The translations under genes were made by a program, and so were the position numbers. Below the pieces are notes generated by a model that saw only the letters and a list, made by a program, of their open reading frames with translations, did not search any database and was not told where the DNA came from. A stretch of 64,000 nucleotides of DNA, taken from positions 1,736,001-1,800,000 of the forward strand of contig NZ_CP011412.1 of NCBI RefSeq assembly GCF_001007875.1, read 5' to 3'. The first letter of the stretch is position 1. Every line of letters starts with the position of its first letter. This DNA is from Sedimenticola thiotaurini. GTDB taxonomy: Bacteria > Pseudomonadota > Gammaproteobacteria > Chromatiales > Chromatiaceae. This document shows positions 39,955-51,018 of the stretch, in pieces.

Positions 39955-40750
39955 ACCGGCAGATTGACACGACGTACGGCAGCGCCCCTCTCCATTCAGC
40001 CTGACAGACATCCCAGGATTGAACGGGGAAATGCTTGTGGGTACTTTTGTATCCAAAAGTACCTCGTCACAGGCCGCCAGGTCGGGCGAAATTCCTCTAG
40101 TAGGTCAACCTGTTTTTAACTCGGGGAAACCAGCCCTCCGGGCTGGGTTACTTTTACGGGTAAAAGTAACCAAAACCCCCGCTCCACCACGCCACCCCGG
40201 CGGGGTTCCCTCTGTTTCTCGCCAGCAACGGGGCGCGCATAACTCGCTGCGCTCAGACAGATGCGTGCCTTTGTCCGTCCCTTGCTGCGATACTCGGTGG
40301 CGCGGAAGTCGGATTATCGTGCTAAGCCTAGACCATTAACGCTTTCCATAATGAACAGGTAGATTGGCAGGCGGTATGCCAGTGTCCCTCCCCCGTTCAG
40401 CCTGTCGAGCATCGCAGGACTGAGCGGATACAAGCGTGAAATTGTCTGAGCCGCACAGCGGCGAGTTTTTTCACGCGCCGCTCAGACCGAGAAGCGCAGA
40501 GTACCCGAAGGGCAGGCTGACCGGGGAAAGGCTTTTGGGCAGTTTTGGCCACAAAAGTACCTCGCCGAAGGCCTTCAGGCCGGGCGAAATGCCTTTTTAA
40601 ACAGGTGATCCGATCCGCCGGGCCGGGTTACTTTTACGGGTAAAAGTAACCAAAACTCTCTCGCCACCACGCCACCCCTGTGAAACCCAAACGCTGAATA
40701 ACGTTTTTTAAGATGAACAGGCTGATTGGCAGGCGGTATGCCAGTCCACC
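39955..40750. repeat. Mosaic intergenic repeat array, two-plus units
   Basis: This gene-free 0.8-kb stretch contains modules in duplicate or triplicate. Module a (AGATTGGCAGGCGGTATGCC and GTTCAGCCTG) occurs near 39961, 40361 and 40722. Module b (AAAAGTACCTCG then GGCGAAAT) occurs at 40055 and 40553. Module c, a perfect palindrome GGTTACTTTTA-CGGG-TAAAAGTAACC, occurs at 40146-40171 and 40626-40651. A further inverted pair GTCTGAG and CTCAGAC lies near 40446-40490. Spacings differ (about 400, 362, 498 and 480), so it is a mosaic rather than a simple tandem. No terminal transposase or coding capacity is seen. Confidence 0.75.
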
Positions 40751-40792
40751 ACCACCCATAATCCAGTGGCCTGTTACAGACGCCCGCAGGCG

Positions 40793-41941
40793 CTACTGAT
40801 TCAGATCATTCACTACCCAGCGCCAGGCGATGATCAGTCCCAGCAGGGATACCGCGACGGACAGATTGAATACCACAGCAGGCCCGATGTGCTCCCACAG
40901 CGCCCCGCTCACCACTGTACCCAGGGCTCCGCCGAGGCCGAAGCTGAGACTGCTGTAGAGCGCCTGTCCCCGGCCCTGGTGACGGCCGGTGAAGTAGTGG
41001 TGTACCAGGTGGATCGCCGAGGCGTGAAAGGTACCGAAAGTGGCGGCATGAAGCGTCTGGGCAAAAAACAGTAGAATCAGGGAGTCGGCAAAATTGCCGA
41101 TCAGAAACCAGCGCAGCGCCGCCAGCAGCAGACTGGCCATCAACACATTGCGCGCTCCCAGACGCAGCAACAGACGGGGTACCACCAGGAACACCGCCAC
41201 TTCCGCCACCACACCCAGGGCCCAGAGCTGACCGATCAGGGTTTTGCTGTAACCGAGCGACTCCATGTAGATAGAATAAAACCCGTAGTAGGCGCCGTGA
41301 CCAGCCTGCAGCAGAAAGCAGGTGGCAAGAAAAGCCACTACCGCCGGATTGCGCAAGACCGAGAGGATACTGGGTTGATCCACCGGGTGGGGCCGGCTGG
41401 CCGGGTCGGCGATCAGCAGGCTGGCGCCCCACAACAGCCCATAGATGGCCAGCAGCACCGGCAGTACCGCGACCGGGCCGTACAGATCCACCGCCACGCC
41501 AAGCACTACCACCGTAACGATAAAGCCCACCGATCCCCACAACCTGATCTGCGCATACCGGGAGACCCGCTCACCCAGATAACAGAGCACAACCGCTTCG
41601 AACTGGGGCAACACCGCGTTCCAGAAAAAGCTGAACAGTATCATCACCAGGGCCAGTTGCCAGAAGCCCTGGAACCAGAACACCGCCACGAATACCAACG
41701 TAGTGAGCAGGGCTCCGAAGCGCACGATGACCATGCGCCGGCCCAGGTGATCCCCCAGCCAGCCCCACACAAAGGGCGCAACAATCTTGGTAGCCATGGG
41801 GATAGCCATCAGCTGGCCGATCGCCACGGCATTGAACTCGAGACTCTTCAGGTAGAGTCCCCAGTAGGGCACCAGGACACCCAGTGCGGCAAAGTAGAAG
41901 AAATAGAAGCCCGACAGGCGCCAATAGGGCATACGCGTCAA
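40793..41941 (-). CDS. MFS transporter, HcaT-like
   Basis: Major facilitator permease of 382 residues with twelve predicted helices. It starts YWRLSGFYFFYFAALGVLVPYWGLYL and contains the loop 2-3 signature WGWLGDHLGRR. It resembles the small MFS_1-like/HcaT (phenylpropionate) group. Homologues are found next to aroC in other gammaproteobacteria; the substrate is unknown. Confidence 0.85.
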   Translation of the reverse strand: MTRMPYWRLSGFYFFYFAALGVLVPYWGLYLKSLEFNAVAIGQLMAIPMATKIVAPFVWGWLGDHLGRRMVIVRFGALLTTLVFVAVFWFQGFWQLALVMILFSFFWNAVLPQFEAVVLCYLGERVSRYAQIRLWGSVGFIVTVVVLGVAVDLYGPVAVLPVLLAIYGLLWGASLLIADPASRPHPVDQPSILSVLRNPAVVAFLATCFLLQAGHGAYYGFYSIYMESLGYSKTLIGQLWALGVVAEVAVFLVVPRLLLRLGARNVLMASLLLAALRWFLIGNFADSLILLFFAQTLHAATFGTFHASAIHLVHHYFTGRHQGRGQALYSSLSFGLGGALGTVVSGALWEHIGPAVVFNLSVAVSLLGLIIAWRWVVNDLNQ

Positions 41942-41993
41942 TCTATGGGATCAGTGAACCGGCCGGTAGCACGCTTGCGCCACCGGCCAGGGG

Positions 41994-43091
41994 TTATACA
42001 GAGGCAGGGATATCCGGCGTCCCGCTCTGAACGTCGAGGTTTTGCGCCCGGTGCCGCAGCAGATGGTCCATCAGCACCAGCGCCAGCATCGCCTCCACAA
42101 TCGGTGTGGCCCGGATACCCACACAGGGGTCGTGACGCCCTTCAGTCACCACCTCCACCGGTTCACCAGCCAGATTCACGCTGCGACCCGGCAAACGCAG
42201 GCTGGAGGTGGGTTTGAAGGCGACGCTGGCCAGAATATCCTGACCGCTGGAGATACCACCCAGGATACCGCCGGCGTGGTTGCTGAGAAACCCCTCCGGG
42301 GTCATCTCATCCCGGTGCTCCGTGCCCTTCTGGGCCACGCAGTCAAAACCGGCGCCGATCTCCACCCCCTTGGCGGCATTGATACTCATCAGGGCATGGG
42401 CGATATCCGCATCCAGACGGTCGAATATCGGCTCTCCCAGTCCCACCGGAATGCCGCTGGCCACCACATCGATACGCGCCCCCACCGAGTTACCCTCCTT
42501 GCGCAGGGCATCCATGTAATTTTCCAGCTCGGCCACCTTGTCCGCATCGGGACAGAAAAAGGGATTCTGCTCCACCTGATCCCAGTCCCGTTTGTCGATA
42601 CGGATCGGCCCCAGTTGGGAGAGACAGGCGCGGATAGTGATACCACACTGCTCACGCAGATATTTTTTGGCGATGGAACCGGCCGCTACCCGCATGGCCG
42701 TCTCCCGGGCAGAAGAGCGGCCACCGCCGCGATAGTCGCGCAGACCGTACTTCTTGGTGTAGGTGTAGTCGGCGTGACCGGGACGGAAGCGGTCCATGAT
42801 CTTGGAGTAGTCCTTGGAGCGCTGGTCGGTGTTGTGGATCAGCAGCGCAATCGGCGTGCCCGTGGTTCGGCCCTCGAACACGCCGGAGAGGATCTCCACC
42901 CGATCCGCCTCGCGCCGCTGGGTGGTATGGCGGGAGGTACCGGGCTTGCGACGATCCAGGTCGTCCTGCAGATCCGCCTCGCTCAGCGCCAGTCCCGGTG
43001 GACAACCATCGACTATACAGCCGATGGCCGGCCCGTGGCTTTCGCCAAACGAGGTAACGGTAAAGAGTTTTCCGTAGCTGTTTCCAGACAT
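41994..43091 (-). CDS. aroC: Chorismate synthase
   Basis: FMNH2-dependent last step of the shikimate pathway, EPSP to chorismate. 365 residues with all three family signatures: [18 protein letters not shown] near residue 15, [11 protein letters not shown](A)MRVAAG near residue 125, and [17 protein letters not shown] near the C-terminus. Follows the TolC-family gene by 67 bases on the same strand. Confidence 0.98.
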   Translation of the reverse strand: MSGNSYGKLFTVTSFGESHGPAIGCIVDGCPPGLALSEADLQDDLDRRKPGTSRHTTQRREADRVEILSGVFEGRTTGTPIALLIHNTDQRSKDYSKIMDRFRPGHADYTYTKKYGLRDYRGGGRSSARETAMRVAAGSIAKKYLREQCGITIRACLSQLGPIRIDKRDWDQVEQNPFFCPDADKVAELENYMDALRKEGNSVGARIDVVASGIPVGLGEPIFDRLDADIAHALMSINAAKGVEIGAGFDCVAQKGTEHRDEMTPEGFLSNHAGGILGGISSGQDILASVAFKPTSSLRLPGRSVNLAGEPVEVVTEGRHDPCVGIRATPIVEAMLALVLMDHLLRHRAQNLDVQSGTPDIPASV

Positions 43092-43158
43092 AGTGTACTG
43101 CCTGTTGGATGATCGATAGTGTCTGGCAGGAACGCCGGGCGCCCCTGCCAGAACCGGG

Positions 43159-44472
43159 TTACTGCAGCCAGCTGTTGACCTGTTTCAGATCATCAATGGA
43201 GAGGTTGCCGGTCGCCTGCTTCAGCAGCAGACCATTGAGGATAAAATCATAACGCACCTGGGCATAATTGCTGCGGGCACTGAACAGGTCCCGCTGCGCA
43301 TTCAGCACATCCACCATGGTGCGGGTACCCACTTCGAAGCCGGCGGTGGTGGCCTCCAGGGCACTCTCGGCGGAGATGGTACTGGCTTTGAGCGCTTCAA
43401 CCCGGCTGATACTGGACATCACGCCCCGGTAGGCGTCCCGTACCGAACGGTTGACCGAGCGTCGCTGCTGATCCAGGCTCTGCTGGGCAGCTTCGTAATC
43501 AAAACGGGCCTGTCGGGTACGGGCACTGACCCCGCCACCGGTATAGAGCGGCAGATTCAGTTCCAGCCCCACATAGGTGGTGTGGGCATCGGTGCCGGTC
43601 CTGCTGCTGCTGACATCCAGCGAGTGTGATCCCACCAGGTCCAGGGTTGGGGAGTCACCGGTGTCCTGCAGGTCGATGTTGAGACGGGCAATATCGACAC
43701 CGTAGCTTGCTGCCTGCAGGGAGAGATTCTGGGTTTGGGCCGCCTCGGCCCACTGTTCCGGATTCTGCGGTTGCGGGGGATTGAGCGGCAGTTTTTCGGC
43801 CAGCGGTGCCAACTCCTTGACCGACTGTCTGATAATCTCCTGCTGCGCTTCCCAAGCGTTATCCAGAGCATTTTCCGCCTGGATCAGGTCGGCCCGGGAC
43901 TGGTCGAATGCGGCCTGCGCCTCATGCACATCGGTAATAGCGATCAGACCCACTTCAAAACGCTGCTTGGCCTGATCCAGCTGGCGTTCGATAGCCGCAT
44001 TCTCCGCCTTGGCAAATTCCAGGCTGTCCTTGGCCGACAGTACATTGAAATAGGCCTGGGCAACCCGGATGATCAGATTCTGCTCTTCAGCCGCGTAGGT
44101 CACCTGGGCCTGGGCAATCTGCCGGTCAGCCTGGTCGAGCTGAATGTTGAGCTCCGGATGATAGATGGACTGGGAGAGATTGAGCGCAAGGCCCGCCGTG
44201 GCATAGTTGTTCGGGTTTTTGGTCGGACTGGAAGCGGAGTGGTTGATATCGTAACGGATCAGACCGGCGTCACCGGAAAGACTGACGTATGGCAGCAGCA
44301 ACGCCTTGGCAAGCGGCTTCGCTTCCAGGGCAGAATCCCGGTTTGCCATGGCCGCTCGCAATTGTGCGTCATTCTGCAATGCAAGCTGATAAATCTCCCA
44401 CAGATCCTCCGCCTGGGCGGAGGAGGCCCCCAGCAACTGGCCAAGCAAAAGCGGCAACAACATCTTTTTCAT
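43159..44472 (-). CDS. tolC: TolC family outer-membrane efflux protein
   Basis: Outer-membrane channel for tripartite efflux or type I secretion, 437 residues. Signal peptide at residues 1-21 (ending SSAQA), then two OEP repeats of long helices with [34 protein letters not shown] and the C-terminal [17 protein letters not shown] motif. The match to the TolC/type I family is good; the partner pump is not in the immediate neighbourhood unless the ABC protein downstream of the next gene is involved. Confidence 0.9.
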   Translation of the reverse strand: MKKMLLPLLLGQLLGASSAQAEDLWEIYQLALQNDAQLRAAMANRDSALEAKPLAKALLLPYVSLSGDAGLIRYDINHSASSPTKNPNNYATAGLALNLSQSIYHPELNIQLDQADRQIAQAQVTYAAEEQNLIIRVAQAYFNVLSAKDSLEFAKAENAAIERQLDQAKQRFEVGLIAITDVHEAQAAFDQSRADLIQAENALDNAWEAQQEIIRQSVKELAPLAEKLPLNPPQPQNPEQWAEAAQTQNLSLQAASYGVDIARLNIDLQDTGDSPTLDLVGSHSLDVSSSRTGTDAHTTYVGLELNLPLYTGGGVSARTRQARFDYEAAQQSLDQQRRSVNRSVRDAYRGVMSSISRVEALKASTISAESALEATTAGFEVGTRTMVDVLNAQRDLFSARSNYAQVRYDFILNGLLLKQATGNLSIDDLKQVNSWLQ

Positions 44473-44537
44473 GGTTAATCCTGTACAGAATCGAGAATCA
44501 TAAAATTATATCATCAAAGTGCTACTGAACTGGTGGG

Positions 44538-45386
44538 TTATTGTGGCATGGGCGGCACCAGCAGTTGCGGATCAATCTGGAACTGATGGAAATTCATTCT
44601 CCAGTCCAGGTGTGGCCCGGTCACCCTTCCCGTCGCTCCCACCCGCGCGATGGGATCACCCTGCCGGATCCGGTCACCTTCCTTTACCAGAATCTCGCTC
44701 AGATGCAGAAAAGAGGAGGAGAGATGCTGACCATGATCCAGGATCAGGGTACCGCCGGAAAAAAACATGTCGGGATGGACCAGGGTGACAACACCATCCG
44801 CCGGTGCCCGCACCAGGGTACCGACCGGGGCGGCCACATCCACTCCATAGTGGGGCCGCCGCGGCTTCCCGTTGAGTATCCTTTGGCTGCCATAGACGCC
44901 GGAGATGCGCCCCTTTACCGGCCATTGCCAGCCGGTCAGATAATCGGTCCGGGGATCGTCCAGTTTCCTGGCCGCCTTGACCAGGGCCGACTCCCGGCGA
45001 ATCCGCTTAAGATCCATCTTCTCCGGCGTCACTTTCCGTTTCGGCAGATTATCGATCCGCTGGATCTTGTACTCTCGCCGGGCGATCTCCAGTACCTGCT
45101 CCTCGCTGTGGCCATCGGGATAGGTGAGCCGCAACCGACTTTGGGGCGGATGATCCCGATCGAATCCCAACACAAAGTAACCCTGATCCGACACCGCAAC
45201 CGACAGATCATCCAGTTTCACCTGTACACCCGGCTCGGTTTTACCCACCACCAGGCCGCCCTGGACATAATTTCCCTCCAGGGTGTAACCGGCGTACCCG
45301 GGGGTGGAGATAAGCAGAACGGCACAGATCAGCAGATAACGGACCAGGGAGACAGGAGATTTCATTTTATGTTGGTTTTCAGCCAT
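44538..45386 (-). CDS. M23-family peptidoglycan endopeptidase-like protein
   Basis: Exported LytM-type protein, 282 residues. Signal peptide (residues 8-32, ending GYA), a beta-rich domain, then the M23 fold. The metal motif HYGVD (His179, Asp183) and HLS (His228) are present, but the final HxH motif reads GPHLDW, with Asp261 at the position of a zinc-binding His. Asp could still bind metal, so activity is uncertain. Likely to cleave peptide cross-links or to act as an amidase activator. Divergent from the ABC transporter. Confidence 0.85.
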   Translation of the reverse strand: MAENQHKMKSPVSLVRYLLICAVLLISTPGYAGYTLEGNYVQGGLVVGKTEPGVQVKLDDLSVAVSDQGYFVLGFDRDHPPQSRLRLTYPDGHSEEQVLEIARREYKIQRIDNLPKRKVTPEKMDLKRIRRESALVKAARKLDDPRTDYLTGWQWPVKGRISGVYGSQRILNGKPRRPHYGVDVAAPVGTLVRAPADGVVTLVHPDMFFSGGTLILDHGQHLSSSFLHLSEILVKEGDRIRQGDPIARVGATGRVTGPHLDWRMNFHQFQIDPQLLVPPMPQ

Positions 45387-45572
45387 GGTTGATTGGAGTA
45401 CCTAGCGGAGACAGGTCCCGATATTGGGGCAGCAACCGGAACCTGCACGATGCATTCTGACAGGGCCACGATTTCTGTGTATCAGTTAATCATGAAATAA
45501 TGCCAGAGGGAAAGATCACATGGAAATTTCTGACCCGAAATCACAGCCGTCGTTCCCCGGATACGCCATAAA

Positions 45573-47387
45573 ATGACAGATACCCATCCTACACAGCACA
45601 AGATTCGCAGCAGACACTACAGTTGGCCGGAAGTGGTCAGCATGGTACTGGAACACCGCAGCGAGCTAGTGAAGGCAAATATCATTGCCATCCTGGGTAC
45701 CTGTATCTCCGTGCCGATCCCCTTGCTGATCCCCCTGATCGTGGACGAAGTACTGCTGGACAAACCCGGCCCCAGCGTACCACTGATGAACTCCCTGTTT
45801 CCCGACTCCTGGCACTCCCCTCTGCTCTATATCGGCGTCATCCTGCTACTGACCATGCTGATGCGTCTCGCCTCTCTGCTGCTGGGCGTGTGGCAGATGC
45901 GCCAGTTCACCATCATCTCCAAGGATGTCACCTTCCGTATCCGGCGCAGCCTGCTGAAACGGCTGGAACGGGTCTCCATGGCGGAGTACGAAACCCTCGG
46001 CAGCGGCACCGTGGCCTCTCACCTGGTGACAGACATCGACGCGGTGGACAGCTTTCTCGGCGTCGCCACCAGCAAGTTCCTGGTGGCGGTACTGAGTATC
46101 ATCGGTACCGCCATGGTGCTGCTCTGGATGCACTGGCAACTGGCTATCGTGATCCTGCTGATCAACCCTATCGTGATCTGGATCACCACTATCTTCGGTC
46201 ACAAGGTGAAAGCGCTGAAACGGCGTGAGAACAGCGCCTACCAGGCGTTCCAGGAGAGCCTGGCCGAGACCCTGGACGCGATCCAGCAGATCCGCGCCAG
46301 TAACCGGGAGCGCCACTATATCCAGCGCATCATCGGCAAGGCGGACCGCATACGCCAGCACTCCGCCGCCTTCACCTGGAAGAGTGATGCGGCCCAGCGC
46401 CTCTCCTTCACCACCGTGCTGTTCGGTTTCGACTTCTTCCGCGCTCTCAGCATGGTGATGGTGCTGTTCTCCGGTCTCAGCATCGGTCAGATGCTGGCGG
46501 TCTACGCCTATCTCTGGTTCATGATGTCCCCATTACAGGAGATCCTGGCGATCCAGTACTCCTATAACGGTGCCAAGGCGGCACTGGAACGGATCAATCA
46601 ACTGATTCGCATGGACCTGGAACCCGAGTATCCCCACAATCAGAATCCCTTCCAGGGGGTCACCACCACCGACCTGCGCCTGGAGCATATCAGTTTCCGC
46701 TACGGCGATGGCCCGCTGGTGCTGGACAATCTGTCGCTCAATATCCGGGCCGGAGAAAAAGTGGCCCTGGTGGGGGCCAGCGGCGGCGGCAAGACCACCC
46801 TGGTGCAGATCATCCTCGGACTCTATCCTCCGGAATCGGGCACCATCTATTTCAACGGAGTACCGATGACCGAGATCGGCATGGACAAGGTGCGGGAGCA
46901 CGTAGCCACGGTCCTGCAGCAGCCGGCCCTGTTCAACGACAGCGTGCGCATCAACCTCACCCTGGGTCGACCATGCAGCGACGACAAGCTCTGGGAGGCG
47001 CTGCGGATTGCCCAACTGGAGGAGACCATTCGGGAGCTGGATAAGGGACTGGACACACAGGTGGGGCGGGACGGAGTGCGTCTATCCGGTGGCCAGCGCC
47101 AGCGGCTGGCGGTGGCCCGGATGGTACTGACCAACCCCCGCCTGGTGATTCTGGACGAGGCCACTTCGGCCCTTGACAGCACCACGGAAAAGCATCTGCA
47201 TGAGGCGCTGCAGAGTTTCCTCAAGGATCGCACCACCCTGATCATTGCCCACCGGCTGAGCGCAGTAAAACAGGCTGACCGGGCGCTGGTGTTTGACGAT
47301 GGCAGGATTATCGAGCAGGGCAGCCATGAAGAGCTGATCAATAACCAGGGACTCTACGCCTCCCTCTACCGCCGCCAGGAGGTGTAA
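45573..47387 (+). CDS. ABC transporter, fused membrane and ATPase domains
   Basis: Exporter half-transporter of 604 residues. Residues 30-340 form a six-helix type I exporter membrane domain. The nucleotide-binding domain has Walker A GASGGGKTTL (about 400), signature LSGGQRQRLAVAR (about 504) and Walker B LVILDEATSALD (about 524), then a His switch in AHRLSAV. It resembles MsbA/lipid or multidrug exporters. No accessory membrane-fusion gene is adjacent, so the substrate is unknown. It probably works as a homodimer. Confidence 0.88.
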   Translation: MTDTHPTQHKIRSRHYSWPEVVSMVLEHRSELVKANIIAILGTCISVPIPLLIPLIVDEVLLDKPGPSVPLMNSLFPDSWHSPLLYIGVILLLTMLMRLASLLLGVWQMRQFTIISKDVTFRIRRSLLKRLERVSMAEYETLGSGTVASHLVTDIDAVDSFLGVATSKFLVAVLSIIGTAMVLLWMHWQLAIVILLINPIVIWITTIFGHKVKALKRRENSAYQAFQESLAETLDAIQQIRASNRERHYIQRIIGKADRIRQHSAAFTWKSDAAQRLSFTTVLFGFDFFRALSMVMVLFSGLSIGQMLAVYAYLWFMMSPLQEILAIQYSYNGAKAALERINQLIRMDLEPEYPHNQNPFQGVTTTDLRLEHISFRYGDGPLVLDNLSLNIRAGEKVALVGASGGGKTTLVQIILGLYPPESGTIYFNGVPMTEIGMDKVREHVATVLQQPALFNDSVRINLTLGRPCSDDKLWEALRIAQLEETIRELDKGLDTQVGRDGVRLSGGQRQRLAVARMVLTNPRLVILDEATSALDSTTEKHLHEALQSFLKDRTTLIIAHRLSAVKQADRALVFDDGRIIEQGSHEELINNQGLYASLYRRQEV

Positions 47388-47445
47388 CCAGAGAGACGCT
47401 TGCAGCCCCCCCGCACGGACAGGCCGATGATAAATCTGCACCATT

Positions 47446-47470
47446 AAAAAGGGGGCCGAGGCCCCCTTGG
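47446..47470 (-). terminator. Intrinsic terminator after pnp
   Basis: On the minus strand a perfect AAGGGGGCC-TCG-GGCCCCCTT-type stem is followed by TTTTTAA. It ends the rimP-to-pnp transcript; read on the plus strand there is no T run, so the ABC gene may rely on it only partly. Confidence 0.8.
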
Positions 47471-47497
47471 ATACTACTCAGCGAAGCGGCAGATCCT

Positions 47498-49594
47498 TCA
47501 GGACTCGCCCTCTTCCACAGCTTTCATGCTGAGACGGACACGACCCTGCTTGTCCACCTCCAGGACTTTCACCTTGACCACATCACCTTCGGCCAGCTTG
47601 TCGCTCACTTTCTCGACCCGCTCTTCACAGATCTGGGAGATGTGCACCAGGCCATCCCGGCCCGGCAGGATGGTGACAAAGGCGCCGAAGTCCATCAGAC
47701 GGACCACCTTACCTTCGTAGATCGCACCCACTTCCACATCAGCGGTGATCAGTTCGATACGTTTCTTGGCATCTTCACCGGCGGCCTTGTCGACCGAGAA
47801 GATCTTCACCACACCGTCATCGCTGACGTCAACCGTGGCACCGGTCTCTTCGGTGATGGAACGGATGGTGGTGCCACCCTTGCCGATTACGTCACGAATC
47901 TTGTCCGGGTCGATCTTGATGGTGATGATGCGCGGCGCATGCTCGGACATCTCTTCCCGATGGGTATCGATCGCCTTGTTCATCTCTTCCAGGATGGTCA
48001 GGCGTCCTGCCTTGGCCTGATCCAGAGCGATCTCCATGATCTGCTTGGTGATCCCGTCGATCTTGATATCCATCTGCAGGGCGTTGATACCGTTGGAGGT
48101 ACCGGCCACCTTGAAGTCCATATCACCCAGGTGATCTTCGTCACCCAGGATATCGGTCAACACGGCAAAGGCGTCATCCTCTTTGATCAGGCCCATGGCC
48201 ACACCGGCTACCGGCGCCTTGATCGGCACACCGGCATCCATCAGTGCCAGGCTGGTACCGCAGACCGAAGCCATGGAGCTGGAGCCGTTCGACTCGGTAA
48301 TCTCAGAGACCACACGGATCGAATAGGGGAACTCCTCCAGGGTCGGCATACAGGAGAGCACGCCGCGCTTGGCCAGACGACCGTGACCGATCTCACGCCG
48401 TTTGGGTGAACCGACACGACCGGTCTCGCCCACGCAGAAGGGAGGGAAGTTGTAGTGCAGCATGAACGGCTCACGATACGTGCCATCCAGTGCATCGATA
48501 ATCTGGGAATCACGCTCGGTACCCAACGTGGTCACCACCAGCGCCTGGGTCTCGCCACGGGTGAACAGGGCGGAGCCATGGGTACGGGGCAATACCCCGG
48601 TACGCACGCTGATGGGACGTACGGTCTTGGTGTCACGACCATCGATACGGGGCTCACCGGAGAGAATCCGTCCACGGACGATCTTCTTCTTCAGTTTACC
48701 GATGGCATCTTTCACCTCACCCTCGCTCCACTTGGCATCTTCACCGGAGCAGAGCGCTTCGACAGCGGCATTGGTGGCCGCGTCCAGCTGGGCGTAACGC
48801 TCCATCTTGTCAGCTATCGTGTAGGCCTGCTTGATCGCATCGCCGGCGGCGGCAGCCACCGCCTCGGTGAGCGACTCGTCTTCAACCGGGACACTGTACT
48901 CGATGGTCGGCTTACCGACTTCAGCGGCCAGCTCCTTGATGGCGTTGATGGCGACCTGCATCTGTTCGTGACCGAACAGTACCGCACCCAGCATCACCTC
49001 CTCGGAGAGTTCACGTGCCTCGGATTCAACCATCAGCACCGCATGCTCGGTACCCGCAACCACCAGGTCCAGATCGCTCTCGTCGCTGAGTCCGGTACTG
49101 GAAGCGTTAAGGATGTAGTTGCCATCCTTGTAACCCACTCGGGCCGCACCAATCGGTCCCTGGAACGGCAGACCGGAGATGGCCAGTGCCGCGGAGACGC
49201 CGATCAGTGACGGAATCTCCGGATCCACTTTCGGGTTCAGCGACATCACGGTACAGATGATCTGTACCTCATTTGTAAAGCCCTTCGGGAACAGGGGGCG
49301 AACCGGCCGGTCAATCAGGCGACAGGTCAGGATCTCCTTCTCGGAAGGGCGACCTTCACGCCGGAAAAAACCACCCGGAATCCGGCCGGAAGCGTAGGTT
49401 TTCTCCTGGTAATCAACGGTCAGCGGGAAGAAGTCCCGGCCTTCAACGGCGCTCTTGGCGCCCACCACGGTGCACTGCACCACAGTGCCGTCCATATCGA
49501 TCATGATCGCGCCGTCCGCCTGGCGGGCGATTTCGCCGGTCTCCAGGCTTACGGTGTGTTCACCGTACTGAAATACTTTTTTGGTAGGGGTCAC
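47498..49594 (-). CDS. pnp: Polynucleotide phosphorylase
   Basis: 3'-5' phosphorolytic exoribonuclease, a trimer and degradosome component. 698 residues: two RNase PH folds joined by an all-helical linker ([12 protein letters not shown] and SDVAL-type active region around [16 protein letters not shown]), a KH domain ([16 protein letters not shown]) and a C-terminal S1 domain ([20 protein letters not shown]). Ends MKAVEEGES. Located 30 bases after rpsO, as in E. coli. Confidence 0.98.
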   Translation of the reverse strand: MTPTKKVFQYGEHTVSLETGEIARQADGAIMIDMDGTVVQCTVVGAKSAVEGRDFFPLTVDYQEKTYASGRIPGGFFRREGRPSEKEILTCRLIDRPVRPLFPKGFTNEVQIICTVMSLNPKVDPEIPSLIGVSAALAISGLPFQGPIGAARVGYKDGNYILNASSTGLSDESDLDLVVAGTEHAVLMVESEARELSEEVMLGAVLFGHEQMQVAINAIKELAAEVGKPTIEYSVPVEDESLTEAVAAAAGDAIKQAYTIADKMERYAQLDAATNAAVEALCSGEDAKWSEGEVKDAIGKLKKKIVRGRILSGEPRIDGRDTKTVRPISVRTGVLPRTHGSALFTRGETQALVVTTLGTERDSQIIDALDGTYREPFMLHYNFPPFCVGETGRVGSPKRREIGHGRLAKRGVLSCMPTLEEFPYSIRVVSEITESNGSSSMASVCGTSLALMDAGVPIKAPVAGVAMGLIKEDDAFAVLTDILGDEDHLGDMDFKVAGTSNGINALQMDIKIDGITKQIMEIALDQAKAGRLTILEEMNKAIDTHREEMSEHAPRIITIKIDPDKIRDVIGKGGTTIRSITEETGATVDVSDDGVVKIFSVDKAAGEDAKKRIELITADVEVGAIYEGKVVRLMDFGAFVTILPGRDGLVHISQICEERVEKVSDKLAEGDVVKVKVLEVDKQGRVRLSMKAVEEGES

Positions 49595-49626
49595 AATAGT
49601 GTCCTCAAATTTGGTTCAGGTTCGGG

Positions 49627-49896
49627 TTAGCGACGCAGGCCTAGACGCGAAATCAGTGAGCGATAGCGTTCAACATCCTTGGACTTCAGATAATCCAGTA
49701 GCTTGCGGCGAGAGTTCACCATGCGCACCAGTCCACGACGGGAGTGGTGATCGTGTTTATGGGCAGCGAAATGCTCGGTCAGCTGGTTGATGCGAGCGGT
49801 CAACAAGGCTACCTGCACCTCAGGGGAACCGGTATCGTTCGGTCCCTGTGCATATTCCTCAACAATCGCCTTTTTCTGTTCTGCGTTAAATGCCAT
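49627..49896 (-). CDS. rpsO: 30S ribosomal protein S15
   Basis: 89 residues beginning [18 protein letters not shown] and ending SRLGLRR, the standard S15. The ATG at 49896 has GAGGA eight bases upstream; a longer frame to 49992 runs into the promoter region. S15 binds the 16S central domain early in assembly and represses its own mRNA in E. coli. A promoter with near-consensus elements lies 140 bases upstream. Confidence 0.98.
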   Translation of the reverse strand: MAFNAEQKKAIVEEYAQGPNDTGSPEVQVALLTARINQLTEHFAAHKHDHHSRRGLVRMVNSRRKLLDYLKSKDVERYRSLISRLGLRR

Positions 49897-50037
49897 TTTG
49901 TTTTTCCTCACTGTTGTTAAATTAAGAAATCCGCGCCCGACAAGTGGGATCAGGGGCGGACTATTGACCCGCTTGTGCGGGTCGTCGAACAATCACCGAA
50001 CAGCCTGGCTCAGCCGTGCGGGATCTGTAAACGGGGG

Positions 50038-50066
50038 ATTATGCGGGGTTTTGGTGTGGCAATCAA
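50038..50066 (-). promoter_or_regulatory. Internal promoter for rpsO-pnp
   Basis: On the minus strand TTGATT (50061-50066) and CATAAT (50038-50043) are 17 bases apart, between truB and rpsO, where E. coli also has an rpsO promoter. A GACCCGC-GCGGGTC hairpin (49974-49991) follows in the leader. Confidence 0.55.
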
Positions 50067-50109
50067 ATGCCGGCACCTTATTCCGTCATTAAGGGACTGA
50101 ATCGGTCGG

Positions 50110-51018
50110 TCAGATCATGCGCTTGGGCGCCACCCGTCCATCATCCAGAATTTCACCAACGCCCATAAAGTTGTCCTGGTCATCATAGATGCGTACCCGA
50201 CCTTGGGTGGGCGCCCGGGGCACAATGACCGGCTGACCTTGACGCAGGTAGAAAGCGGTGTCGCCATTAAGGCGTACGTCGGGCCAATCCATGATGGCGC
50301 TGTCCACTGGCAACAGCAGCGCATCCAGGGCATCCCTACCCTGTTCGGCGGTCGCTTGCAGGGTCGCCAGATCCAGCATACCTTCCCCGGAGAAGGGGCC
50401 GACCTGGGTGCGTCGCAACCCGATCACATGGCCACCACAACCGAGCAATTCACCGATATCTTCAGCCAATGTACGGATATAGGTACCCTTGCTGCAGTGG
50501 ACCTCCAGTTCAAATTCCGGCAGATCACAGGTGAGCAGACGGATCTCATGGATGGTCACCCGGCGTGGTTTGCGCTCCACCTCGACCCCGTCCCGGGCCA
50601 ATTTATAGAGTCGCTCACCCTGGTGCTTGAGCGCCGAATACATGGGTGGGATCTGCTCGATCTCACCGACGAACTGTTGCAGCGCCCGATTCAACTGTTC
50701 AGGCGTGATGGCTTCGGTGGATCGGGTCTGCAGCACTTCCCCTTCGGAGTCTGCCGTGCTGGTGGTTTCACCCAGCTTGACCCGAACCCGATAACGCTTA
50801 TCCGCATCCAGCAGGAAGGCAGATACCTTGGTGGCACCACCAAAACAGATTGGCAACAGCCCGGTGGCCAGTGGATCAAGGCTGCCGGTATGGCCCGCCT
50901 TGCTGGCGAAATAGAGATTCTTAACCTGTTGCAGCGCCTTATTGGAGCTTGCCCCCAGCGGCTTGTCGAACAACAGAATACCTTGGACGTTACGTCCCCG
51001 TTGACGTCTGCGTCCCAT
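50110..51018 (-). CDS. truB: tRNA pseudouridine(55) synthase
   Basis: Makes pseudouridine-55 in the T-loop of all tRNAs. 302 residues with the catalytic Asp48 in [16 protein letters not shown], the [15 protein letters not shown] segment and the RRTQVGPF motif; the C-terminal PUA-like domain ends APKRMI. Its start overlaps the rbfA stop by one base. Confidence 0.97.
   Translation of the reverse strand: MGRRRQRGRNVQGILLFDKPLGASSNKALQQVKNLYFASKAGHTGSLDPLATGLLPICFGGATKVSAFLLDADKRYRVRVKLGETTSTADSEGEVLQTRSTEAITPEQLNRALQQFVGEIEQIPPMYSALKHQGERLYKLARDGVEVERKPRRVTIHEIRLLTCDLPEFELEVHCSKGTYIRTLAEDIGELLGCGGHVIGLRRTQVGPFSGEGMLDLATLQATAEQGRDALDALLLPVDSAIMDWPDVRLNGDTAFYLRQGQPVIVPRAPTQGRVRIYDDQDNFMGVGEILDDGRVAPKRMI

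Noticed and set aside
40019-40339. 106-codon plus-strand frame
   Set aside because: It is entirely within the mosaic intergenic repeats and its translation is a known kind of repeat artefact.
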